In this document: piece by piece, positions 48,864-60,700 of the stretch
How positions within the stretch are numbered: position 1 is the stretch's first letter
Layout of the letters: each line of letters starts with the position of its first letter
Origin: Branchiostoma floridae
Taxonomy: Eukaryota; Chordata; Leptocardii; Amphioxiformes; Branchiostomatidae
DNA: 64,000 nucleotides
Assembly: GCF_000003815.2 (NCBI RefSeq)
Contig: NC_049991.1
Location: 10,685,024 to 10,749,023 of the forward strand
Direction of reading: 5' to 3'
Notes under the pieces: generated by a model
Databases searched by the model: none
Seen by the model: the letters and a program-made list of their open reading frames with translations, nothing else
What the model was told of the DNA's origin: nothing
Program-made: the position numbers and the translations under genes

Positions 48864-51770
48864 ACCACATCAGACTCGCCCACATTGAGGGCTAAGATGT
48901 ATCATTGCTGCCCAGGCAAAAATACACAGAAATAAAAGAACCTGTCAAGAAAAATTACTGTCTGTGTTGTTTGCTTTCAGAAGTACGAACTGGTGCGTTG
49001 CAACTCCATTGTTACTGAATTCCTGCCCAACCTCTTAGTCTGATATTCCTGCATTTATGGAAGACATAAGAGTCTCTGAATAAGATTGACAAGCTCTGTG
49101 ACTAATGAATGAATGTATAGCACACATGTTGTAGCAATCATGTGTATTGGGCAGTCTTCAAAATTTAGGAACATACCATTCAACATACACAATATTCCCC
49201 TTCTAATAAAATGTAGTCGTAACCGTTAGTAGAATACCAATAACAATGCAATCTTGCGATTCATGATTAGGCTTTTATGCGTTACATTGACAAAGTAACA
49301 GCTGACATGGGCCTTGTCTTGCTGACCTGGGCATCATGCTAGAAGCTAACAACTATTTTGGGGCTTTAGTGAGTACAATTTCATGGCCATTGACCAATAG
49401 AGAAAAATTGTCTTCAACAAAAAAAGCACAATTGCCTAGTTCCTTAATGAAGGCTTGGGTAATGAAAAGGGCTAGAAAATGCAAGGCCTTAATACCTAAG
49501 TCATTACAGTTACATATCTTTCATTTTAACATTCAGTATACGCAAGAAAATTAGGAATGCAAATCTCAGTGTCAACATGTTTTAATGTCATTTAAAGTGA
49601 TGCATCACAAAATGTGAAGCTACTCACTAGTACTGTAGGAAATGAACATATTTTATTCCAAGGATGACTCCTGATTCCGTCAAGTTGCCACTTAGGCAAG
49701 CTGTATGTAAGGAATGATGAAATTTTCAACCACCATCAACTTAACACCAATTCCATTTTGGAATATCTATAATATCTTTTTATCTTAAAATTATCTGCAG
49801 CTACAAAACTGGTTCCTGTCCAGATTTTTTCATTATCTCAACTTCCATCATAAAGGAAGCTTTAGACTAACAAAATTGCTTGTACATTTTACCAACAGTC
49901 ACCAATGACTATAAAACAAGCACAAAAGTGGAACCACAACCAAATCCTTCCAAATGTGTGTAAACAAAACAAAAGAAAAGTCCACACATCGATCACATAC
50001 TATTTGTGACTATAACACCTTTACAAGAAAATGTAACAATATAGAAGTACATTTTTGTACTAACAAAATACTGGACTTTACCAGGCAAAAGAAATGACAA
50101 CCACATATACGGACCATAATTGCTAAACATAACATTTTAGAAGAGCAAAGCAAATTGGCAAGTTCCCTCCGTAGCAGCTAAGCAACAAATAATAAACTTA
50201 AATACTTGTTCAGGCTATGATGCCATGTTTACCTACACCTTTTAGATCAATTATGATGACAAATTAAATATCAGTTACAATAAATATCATAAGTCAGACT
50301 TATCGATACTGATAGCAAGGCAAGCATGCCAAATCTCTTACATGTACAATTCAAATTAACTGCATAAATATACTTATGCATATACATGAATGTAGAATTA
50401 TACTATAATGTCATAATGCATAGAAAATATACAACTTTGCTGTGGTACAACTTGTTCTCTTCCACTGATTCCCTCCTTGTCTTCCTCCATCCTACTGTAA
50501 TCCCCTAACTATTGCTTTCCTCAGTTTTCACCACATCTCTGACTCCATCTTTGTCTGAAACATGTCCCGGGTCCTGAGTCTCAGCTTCTGTGTTTGAGTC
50601 CTTGTCTTCACTATTTGGCAACACCTCGGGGACGGAGTCACCTTTTTGCATCTCTTCCCCCTCAGTTTGCTGTAAAGAATCTTCTGAGGCACGAGTCTGG
50701 TCATTCCTAGAAGTGTTGAATGCATCTTTTAGAGTTAACCAATACACAACTACCTGAACATGTTGTCTTTACAAGTAAGTAAGGAACAGTGGTATGTATT
50801 CATACTTCCTTCTTTGACTTTCCATATACTCATAGACCAATATTGAACAGCAATTAACTGCTAAATGAAGCTGTCAGACTGACAAATTGTAGTGCTAAAG
50901 AAACTTCAAAAAGCAAGCAAGCTGGTGACAAATTTACGAAAAACCTAAAGCAAGCAGTGTTATTTTTGTGCTCGAAATGTACAAGGAAGCAAAATCTTGC
51001 ATGTAGCTAGTATAAAGGAACATGATAATATATATCATTGAAAGAGAATACATCCATATATTTATAAGTTAGCACAAGTAGTTATGCACACATAATTTCT
51101 ACATATACTTTTTGGTCCATGCAAGCAGTGTGGACAATGGTTACATATTTATGTGCAACTAGTTAAGTGTACATGTGTTTTCTCCCTTCCAGTAGAAAGA
51201 AAAAGCAAGTCATAGATGGTTATATTATTGTAAGCAGCTGCAGTGTTAGCAGGGCAAGGCATCAAGTCACCAAATGCCTGTACCTGAACAAGTGCTCTAC
51301 CAGTCACTAGGATGACCTATTAGAGAGAAGACAATGCCTTTCAATGTTGAGATTTATAGCTTAAGACAAGAACAATCCCTGCACCTGCTCTTACAAATTA
51401 TAACTAAGAAACAAAGAAATCATATCTAAAATAAAATCAGCTTAGATAGGGAATAATGAGATTGAAAAGAGAAAGGGGACATAGAACTTGTACAAATGGG
51501 GAGAAGACAAAGCATACAGTATGTGCCAGAGATGCCCAAGCCCTGCTGTTATCAAACCAGACCTGCAAAAGAACAAGAAGTGTAGAAAAAAAGGACAGCA
51601 AAGAATGCCACAAAGACTGTAGCATAGAGATTAAAATGAAACGAGGGTAAAGAAGATATGTAAGTTTCATCTTTATTTGTGAAACATTAGGAACTATGTA
51701 CATGATTAGCCACACACACAAATGTAGTACATGTATAATTTCCTGTACGTGATTCAGCTTTAGGAATTCC
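48864..51770. other. RPSA/PDXDC1 3' regions
   Basis: RPSA ends with a poly(A) signal at 48931. The rest is AT-rich, probably PDXDC1 3' UTR on the minus strand plus intergenic DNA. A minus-strand ORF at 50505-50747 is acidic and Ser/Glu-rich (TEGEEMQKGDSVPEV), in keeping with the disordered PDXDC1 tail, and could be an alternative last exon. From the donor-like GG|GTAGGG at the end of exon 51771-52102 it does not join in its long frame, so I leave it open. Confidence 0.4.
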
Positions 51771-54700
51771 CTACCCATCATCCTCCTGGGCTTCTGTATC
51801 TCCATTTTCTCCTTCCTCCTTGTCATCTCCCTCCTCCTCAATTTCCTCCTCCTCGGTTTCTACCTCTCCCTCCTTGGTCTCCTCCTCCCCATCCTTCTCC
51901 TCAGCAGTCTCCTCTCCCTTCTGATCATCTGTCTTGTCCTCTGGTGACTCCTCATCCTTGGATGGTGAGGGCAGCACCAGTTTCATGGGGGGAGATGTTT
52001 TAGTTGGAGTGGATACCGGGGTGCTCAGGGGACTGGTGCTGGGACTGCCTCCCTGAATCTGCATCTTGTACTTGTAAGTTGTCTCAGTACTTTCCACAGA
52101 ACCTGGACAATTATAAACACTTCTTTTTATCTTAATACAATTCTATCAATCTTATAAATTATCTCTTAATGTTAACTCTTCTCTTTCCATGCAATGACTT
52201 GGACATTGTTCAATGTGACTCAACTAAACTTTAAGGTATTGACAATTCAATGCAAGAAATAGCAAACTCATCATATGCACAATAACAAAATAAAGTGGAG
52301 ACCCTTACATGGAACAAGTAATTGATTCACTAATTCAAACCGTACAAAATCAAAATCGACCCATGACAATGTGTTATAAATTTAGTAGTGAAAATTCTGA
52401 AGTGCTCAGACTTCCAGAGCATCAATACATCAATAGTTGCAACCAAGTTATCCATAGAAGAGTTTTCCTGTTATATACGGACCTGAGGAGAGGTTAAAGG
52501 TGGTGCCCTTGACATTGCCTCCAGGAGTCTTGGCCTGGAGAGGAGACAGCCAGTTCCACATAGACCCCACTATGGGGATCTGTCTGATCACACCCTGGTG
52601 TAGGACAGGGAAGAACAGGCTGTTAGCAAAACCCACAAATTTGGACAAGATTTAGACTCTTAACATTCCTTTATAGCAATCAAGATTACCCCTATGACCA
52701 TCAAAAATTGTAATTGTCAGTCATCATATTCTCAACATAGATTCAAACAAATTTTCATCATGGCATGCAGGTCTGATACTATACCAGAGACCTCATCCTC
52801 ACCATTGTTGACTTCACACACGAAGTGCATGTTATACGTTAGTGTTTGTCATACCTCTTCCATGATCTTCTCCTCATTTGCCTTCTGCAGTTCCTGTTCT
52901 GCCTGCTCGATGCCCTTCCTCACCATGTCTGCCATTCTCTCCAAGAACTACAACACATATAGGGCATACTTATAGGTATACCTGGCATAACTTATAAAAT
53001 CCTATCCTCTTGTATGATAAAATCCTGAGGTATGGCATCTTTCGCATACAATCAAACTGTGGCATATACAGTAAGATACTTGCAGCTATGATGATGAAGT
53101 TTGTGCCAGCTGGAGTTCTTTGCTTTTCACATTCTATCCTTATTCTTATTTAGAGCAAGATACTAGTAATCATTTCAACTCTAACTTTCTAGACAACAAA
53201 ATTTAATACTCCTTTGAACCATATATAACACTACACATGTATCTAGCAGAGTTATTACGGTAAATGTGACTCCAGAATTTACTTTAGAATCTTATTGAAT
53301 CTAATTTTTCAATTGTTCAAAGTAAAAACTTGATTTGGTCTATCTCACCCTGGAGGAGTCCTCTAGTTCCTTTCCTGTGGCATAAATCTCCTGCACTAGT
53401 TCCTCCACACTCACATCATCAGACACCAGTCCTACACACACACACGCCCTCCCGTTAGGGGCAGTGCTCTTCAGGAACCTCATGTCCTCTTTGACTGACA
53501 GCTTGTTGACTATGTCAGCATTGAGTTTGTCCATTTCAGTTTTGGTTTCCTCTGTCAGGTTCTCCAGTGAGTGATGACCCCAGTACTCAGGAATGTATCT
53601 GTGAAGTAACAAACGCATAACATGCTCTTAAAGTACATAACATAATCTTAATGCTTTTAAAGTAAAACAATTTTTTTCCTAAAAACCTAACACACTTATT
53701 TTTTCATTGTCCAGCTTCCTGGGATAGTTTTGTTACCATATCTGTGACAAGTGTTTAATAGTAATGAATTCTAGGGTTAATATTCATGAGCTAGACACTA
53801 ACACGCATGCGTAGCGTCAGGAGACGGTTAGAGGAACCTGAAGAGAGATACCTCCACAAGGCACAGAAGCTCTTGTGGAAGATTGAATAAACCGTAAGCA
53901 GTACCCCATCGGGCCTGAGTCATCATTCCAGAAGACCACAGCTGAGAGATCTGGATACTGAGATCAGTGACAGAAAGTTACATGGTGTCAGAAGTGGGAT
54001 TCGAACCCACGCCCCCATTCGGGATGCTGAGTGTAGTCTTCGGATTGGAGCGCTTCCATCAGTACACCTATGGGAGAGACGTTCTAGTCCAGACAGACCA
54101 CAAGCCACTCGAGATGATCGTACTGAAGCCACTCCATGCAGCACCAAAAAGGCTGCAACGCCTGATGATGCGGATGCAACAGTACCACGTGAAGATCACG
54201 TATAAACCAGGAAAAGAGATGTACCTAGCTGACACGCTAAGTCGCGCATACCTACCATATGACGGAAGAAGAAGCAAGACCGAGATGGATGCTGAGCAAG
54301 TGAACGCAATCAGTGAGTTCATCTCAACGCCAACGATAGAAGATATTCGCGAGCATACCAGCGGAGATGCAGATATGCAGAAGCTGATGCAGTACATAAG
54401 AGAAGGATTTCCAGAGAAGGGAAGAATCCCGGCAAGATTGATGCCTTACTTTCACATAAGGGATGAGCTAACCCTCCATGACGGGATCGTGCTGAAAGGC
54501 CAACGTGCAGCAGTGCCACTGACGCTGAGAAAGAAGATGTTGCAGAGGATACACGCATCACACATGGGCATTGAAGCATGCCTGAGAAATGCAAGAGAGT
54601 GTGTGTTTTGGCCCGGCATGAACGCCGAAGTGAGAGATTACGTCAGCAAATGTGACGTGTGCCAAACTGTGGGCAGAAAGCAGCAGAAGGAAACACTACA

Positions 54701-57700
54701 ACCACACCCGGTGCCGAAGAGACCGTGGGAGCGAGTGGGAGTAGATCTCTTCCAGTTCAAAGACAGAGACTACTTGATCACAGTGGACTATTACTCAAAT
54801 TTCTTTGAGATAGACACATGCGAAAACACACGAGCCACTACAATCATAAAGAAGCTGAAGACGCAGTTCTCCAGACATGGCATACCGGATGTAGTGGTCA
54901 GCGACAATGGCCCACAATTTGCAGCTGCTGAGTTCGAGAAGTTCACCCATGAATGGAACTTTACACATCAGACGTCTTCACCAGGCTATCCACAAAGCAA
55001 TGGGAAAGTGGAGAATTCAGTGAAGACAGCCAAGCAGCTGATGGAGAAAGCCTGGATCGGGAACACAGACCCGTACCTCGCACTGTTGGATTTCAGAAAC
55101 ACACCAACACAAGGAATTGGTAGCAGTCCAGTACAGCGACTGTTTGCCAGAAGAACCAAGACAACAATGCCAATGAACACAGCATTGTTGGAACCAGACG
55201 TGCCCAAGGAAATCCCACAGAAGATCCAGAAAGAGAAAGAAAAACAACGCCGCTACTACAATAGGCAGGCGCGAGATCTGCCAAGGTTGAGCATCGGAGA
55301 CACTGTGCGATGTCAGCCACATGGAACAAACACCAATCGCTGGAAGAAAGGCACGGTGGTAGCAGAAGTAGGGAACCGATCATTTGAAGTAGAAACCGAA
55401 GATGGAGGAGTGTACCGCAGAAACAGACGACATCTGCGGAAGACACCGGAAACCCCACCAGCAACAGTGGGAACTGACGACACTGACCAAGGAGATGCTC
55501 CAGAACCAACGGTCAACGACGAACCAACAACAACGACGACAACACCACCAGCAGAGACAGCAGTGAAAGACGACACAGCTGGACAACAGATGACAACACG
55601 GTCCGGACGAGCAGTTCGACCTCCAGTGCATCTGAAGGACTACGTTCGCGAGTAATGCATGAACAGTAATGCATGAACAATTAACTCAAGAATTGACCAA
55701 CTAACCGACTAACTAACCATGAGAGAGACTCCCGATCAGCAGAACACAAGAACTTTAGATCGTGAAAGATCTGAGAAAGGAACTGAACTATAGACACATT
55801 GATTGTATAAGAACTGAAACCTGAGTGTCAAATATGCGAAAGAGATCTAAAGAAAAGGGGATGTGACAAGTGTTTAATAGTAATGAATTCTAGGGTTAAT
55901 ATTCATGAGCTAGACACTAACACGCATGCGTAGCGTCAGGAGACGGTTAGAGGAACCTGAAGAGAGATACCTCCACAAGGCACAGAAGCTCTTGTGGAAG
56001 ATTGAATAAACCGTAAGCAGTACCCCATCGGGCCTGAGTCATCATTCCAGAAGACCACAGCTGAGAGATCTGGATACTGAGATCAGTGACAGAAAGTTAC
56101 AATATCAATGCAATGTTTCCCCAAATTTTGCCCATATGCCCCCAAACCTTGTCTCCTAGATAGCCTTTTTACTTACTGCAGTACCCCAACTCCTGGCCAG
56201 GTGGCATCATCAATGGACAGAAGGTTGGGATGGCCCTCTACAGCAGCTTGGAATACTTCTCTTTGGTCAACGGTGCAATCCAGAACGGCCTGCAACCACA
56301 AAGAACAACGTTCATGCAGGAGATCATGGCACATAATAAAATCAAAATGCTTTTTCAAAGACAATGCAGGAATTTCAGTTGTTTCAAAACAATTCAATAT
56401 TTACATTAACAAAGGTTAGACATCCAGGTAATAAGATACGCCAAATAACAATTACTCAAGCAACTGGATATGACGGTCAGACATTTCAAATAACATCCAT
56501 TATCTTTGTCATCGCCATTTGGCATAATGTAATTCTAATCTATATAAAACAAAGCAGTGTTGCCCACAGTGTGCTCGTCCAGACGCTCCACCAGCCTGTC
56601 CACATGTTCCCTCTGTGTTCCCCTGGTGGCAGCTGTGAGTAGAGGGTTAAACCTCAGACACACGCCCTCAGGCTCCACCTCAACTATGTCCAACTGCAGC
56701 TCAGGGACATCCTTAGATAACTGCTCTCCCAGCTGGAGGGATGAAACATTGTATGTACAGTAAGTCAGGAAATATTGCCTTAGAAGGTTCACAAAAAAAT
56801 GAAAGCATTGTTCAAACTTAGAGATAGCATTGACTAGCTTTGTAAACAGCAGATAGCAATCGTCTGTACTTAGGTATGACTCATTCTACCGCAATTCATT
56901 CTTTAGCAATATCAGGCGGCACCTCTGTACATAGCTATACATATTTCTAGATGTTAAAATGCTGTCTTGTACATATTCTATGTTTTTCATGTTTGTTTGT
57001 TTTTCATATGGGCCAGGGAGTGCCTGAAATAAAGAAATAAAGAAATCGTCTTAAGATGCATTTTGTTCTTGGTCTCATTCTGCTTGAGTTGATAACTTAA
57101 ATACTTGTAGTGCAATTTGACGTCTACACAAGTGCTTCCACCTTACCTAAGATTGCCACAAAGCTGATTTTAAGAAGTGAACAGACAATATTCCCACTGA
57201 AAACTCACCCATCTGTTGAGTGTGTTATACAGCAGCCTGTGTTTCTCCTTGTCCAACTCCTTAGAGTCATCATCCAGTTTGGCTGCTGCATATGGTGCCA
57301 CTTCTTCCCCTGGGCAGAGATACATTTCATACTGAATTCTGATTCTGACTAAAATTGAAAACACTGCATGCAATGTCTTCCTTTTGGATAGAATTATCTT
57401 TGTCTACTTTTGACTATAGAAGAGGAAAATGTGCACATGCAACACTTACCTGGTTTGTCTCTACTCTCTGCATATCTGAATATGACTACAGGTGATGGGA
57501 CATCAAACTGGGTCTAAGAAAAAAAAAAGGCTGACTTAAAGAAAAATACATGAGAACATCACATTGACCATAGATTAGAAATGTTCTACTATGGTGTGGA
57601 AAACTGTTGTATGTCAACAAGGTAAGAGGAGACATCTACATAATTTTTATGAGGAAATACAGCCTAACATTCATCTAGGACTGTAGAAGGAGCATCGCAA

Positions 57701-60700
57701 AGCGGGAGTAAAAAACATGGGAATACAATGTATGTCTGTGTGAGAAATTGCTAAGAAAACAGAAGGGAATACAGGGTCAGTTGTCTGCCTGTCTATATAG
57801 CTAGTAATAGGTCTGCTAGTCTACACAGGAAAGGAGGTTAGTAAGAAACACACTTTAACTGTTTAGTTTCCTCACTCCACACACTTACAAGGTAAAGTAA
57901 GGTCTTGACTAGAAGTTCCTTCACCGACCCCTTAACCTCAAAAGTATCAGACTGCTGTGTTTTCTTCTTTTCCTATGAGTGGGACACAGTATGGCTCAAG
58001 GGTCAGCCCATGGAGACATGCAGTGGGACTAACCAAAAATTCAAAGGAAAAAAGACAGTTGGCAATTACAAATGCATACGGACACTCACCGATTTCTTCA
58101 GTGTAGCAATTGTATCCAGCTTTTCGGAAAGTTGTAAACTCTAGAGGAAGAGACAATATAAACAGTTTGGGTTTCGATTTACTTTATGATTTGGTGTTAC
58201 ACCATGCTTTACATATCTGGGAGCCAAGTGACAATATATACACAAATATACATATATAAAATCTACCTTAATGGCTAATAGCAATACTTAAAGAAACAGG
58301 CAACAAGAGTTGCTGTAATTACCAAATCTGCAGCATGCTTGATCTTCTTGACAATGCCCTGGTGCCCGACACTCTGCAGACAGAGCCAGAGTGGGAGGGC
58401 ACGTACCCGCTCCAGGGACTGGGAGTTACTCAGGCCTGCTGCTAAAGCCTGGGGGAAGACAAAGGTGTGTTTACTTATTGTTTATTTGCAGATATTAAAG
58501 TATAGAAGGATAGCAAAAAATGATGCAATGGAGGCCAGAAACCTACTAGTATATGGTTTTTCGTGGTCCTCTCTCAAAACTTAAAAGTAAGAATGGTAGT
58601 GTTGTAGTTACATATACAAGGTATACAAGGTATACATATTAAGCAAACAAAATTAACAAATGAAAGAAACAAGTCAAATTTATAGGTAACACCCCAAGAT
58701 CTAAAGAAACCATTTTGGTGGTCGGAAGGATGACATTTAATACCAGACTACTTTTCCCCTGAACCAAATAAAAAGCCTTAAACATTCTCTAAAGCTTATG
58801 GCACTTACCATAGCTGGATCTGCAGTCCTGTACAGTGTCTAGTGGAACCATGTCAAGATACAAACCAATCTGACTTAAAAGCATATTAGAGAATATCATA
58901 TACATGCATTTGTACATCTACAAACATAAGAATGCTCCTGAATGCCGGGCATGGGCAACAAAACAAACTCAAAATTCTGCCTAAAACATTAGAGATCTGT
59001 AAAGTCATAACAAGACTGTTTTTAATACTCATGATACAACAGCAGGTCTATCTGTTTTGCTTGTAGTGTTCACTTGTAAAGGATACCACAGCAGGGGTGC
59101 ACGGCAGGCCTAGCCACACTCCTGGGGTCACTGTCATGCTGTCACATTTAACAGCAGGCTATATGGAAAAATGCAGATATGTCAGACACACATAATGTCA
59201 TGGAATAGACCAAAGATGTATCATCCAACAAGTACAGCAATTGGGATTGCTACCTTGCTTAAGGCAAAGCCAAAAAAATCATGAATGTTTTCACACTGTT
59301 TTGAATATAGGAATGTGTTAATGTTAATGTTTGTAACACGTCAATCAATTTACTGAGAATTGTAATGTCTGAGTAAGGTCTAAGTACAAGACTTATAAAC
59401 TGGGTTTAGACAAAGTACAGCAATGTTTACCATATGTATTGAAAGAGTACAGCTGAACTATACAAAATGAGAGCACTAACCAGCACAGAATCCGGAACAA
59501 GAGTTAATGACAAGGTGGCCAAGTTTACCCTAGAAACAAAGATAAGAAAAGATAAAGATAACTGTCACTACCCCATTATAGATAAGGTCATCAATGCTCT
59601 ATATAAGGTAGCCCTATTTCCTTGCCAGTACAAAATATTGTTACTTACAGAGGCGGCGGCAGGAAATTTCGTCTGGGGGGGCGAACTTTTACTGACAGAA
59701 TTTTGCGGCACACGCTTATGTAGCGCCGAAGGCGCGACCACCCTAGGGGGGTCCGGGGGCATGCTCCCCCGGGAAAATTTGAAATCTAGACCCTCTAAAA
59801 CGGCATTTCATGCATTTTGACGGGCAAATTTTGCTGCCAGACTAAGCTAAGTTTGATGGCAATTCTGTTAGAAAGACACATGGTTTTAGCAAGGGCGATG
59901 CCCACAAAATATTTTCACGATTTCGAGTGCCGAAGGTGCGAGCTGTTGCAAGGTTGGTCTTTGGAAATTTCGAAATCTGCACCCTCTGAAACGACATTTT
60001 CTGTATTTTGCAAGTTTTGCTTGCAGACTATGCTAAATCTTATGCCATTTTTGTCAAAGAAAAAGATGTTTGAGGGCGATGACCTTAGCTACCACGCACA
60101 AATTTTCACCATGTCGTTCTGAGCGCCGGAGACGTAAGTCATCGCTAGGGAGGTCCAGAGAAAATTTTAAAATTTTGACCGTCTGAAACGTCATTTCCTG
60201 AATTTCAGTGGCACATTCTGCTTGTAAACTAAGCTAAGTACGATAGTACAATTTCTATTGGTTTAAAAGATTTTTCAGAGCAACATATTGTCCTGCGTCG
60301 AAGACGCAGTCCTCACAAGGGAGGTCTGGCGAAATTTTGAAATCGAGACTCTCTGAAACGCCATTTCTTGCATTTTCAGGGGTAAACTATGCTGTTAGAC
60401 TAGCTTGATTTTATGAAATTTCCATCATCAAAAAAATACACAAGGTTTCAGCTTGATTTTTTGGGGGGGCGACGCCCCCCCCAACATATTTTCCGGGGGG
60501 GGGCAGCCGCCCCCCCCCTGCCCCCCGGTGCCGCCGCCACTGACTTAAACCATTGTCTCCATCTATTATCTACAAGACATGATAGAGAATTGTTTTGTTC
60601 TGCATAAATTATTCTGAGATGCATGCATCACATAGACCAGCTCTCAACAATGAAACAGACTTTTTGTTGCATTAACATCAAAACCAAACTTGCACCAAAG

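Larger units (their letters stand above)
53743..56101 (+). mobile_element. Ty3/Gypsy LTR retrotransposon, internally deleted, recent
   Basis: Two 240-bp LTRs, identical by eye, bound the element. The target duplication ATATC is at 53738-53742 and 56102-56106. LTRs begin TG and end CA. The primer-binding site starts directly after the 5' LTR (TGGTGTCAGAAGTGGG at 53983) and matches the 3' end of a leucine tRNA. A polypurine tract AAAGAAAAGGGGA precedes the 3' LTR. Gag, protease and reverse transcriptase are absent; the PBS region joins directly to late RNase H sequence. Inserted in antisense in the PDXDC1 intron between exons 56177-56289 and 53349-53598. Confidence 0.96.

Noticed and set aside
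48182-48895. Several alternative-frame ORFs over RPSA exons
   Set aside because: Shadows of the GC-rich RPSA coding exons in other frames.
50505-50747. Acidic minus-strand ORF as the last PDXDC1 exon
   Set aside because: Composition fits, but joining it in its long frame to the only visible upstream donor does not keep phase, and the preceding exon has its own stop at 51771. Kept as an open possibility only.
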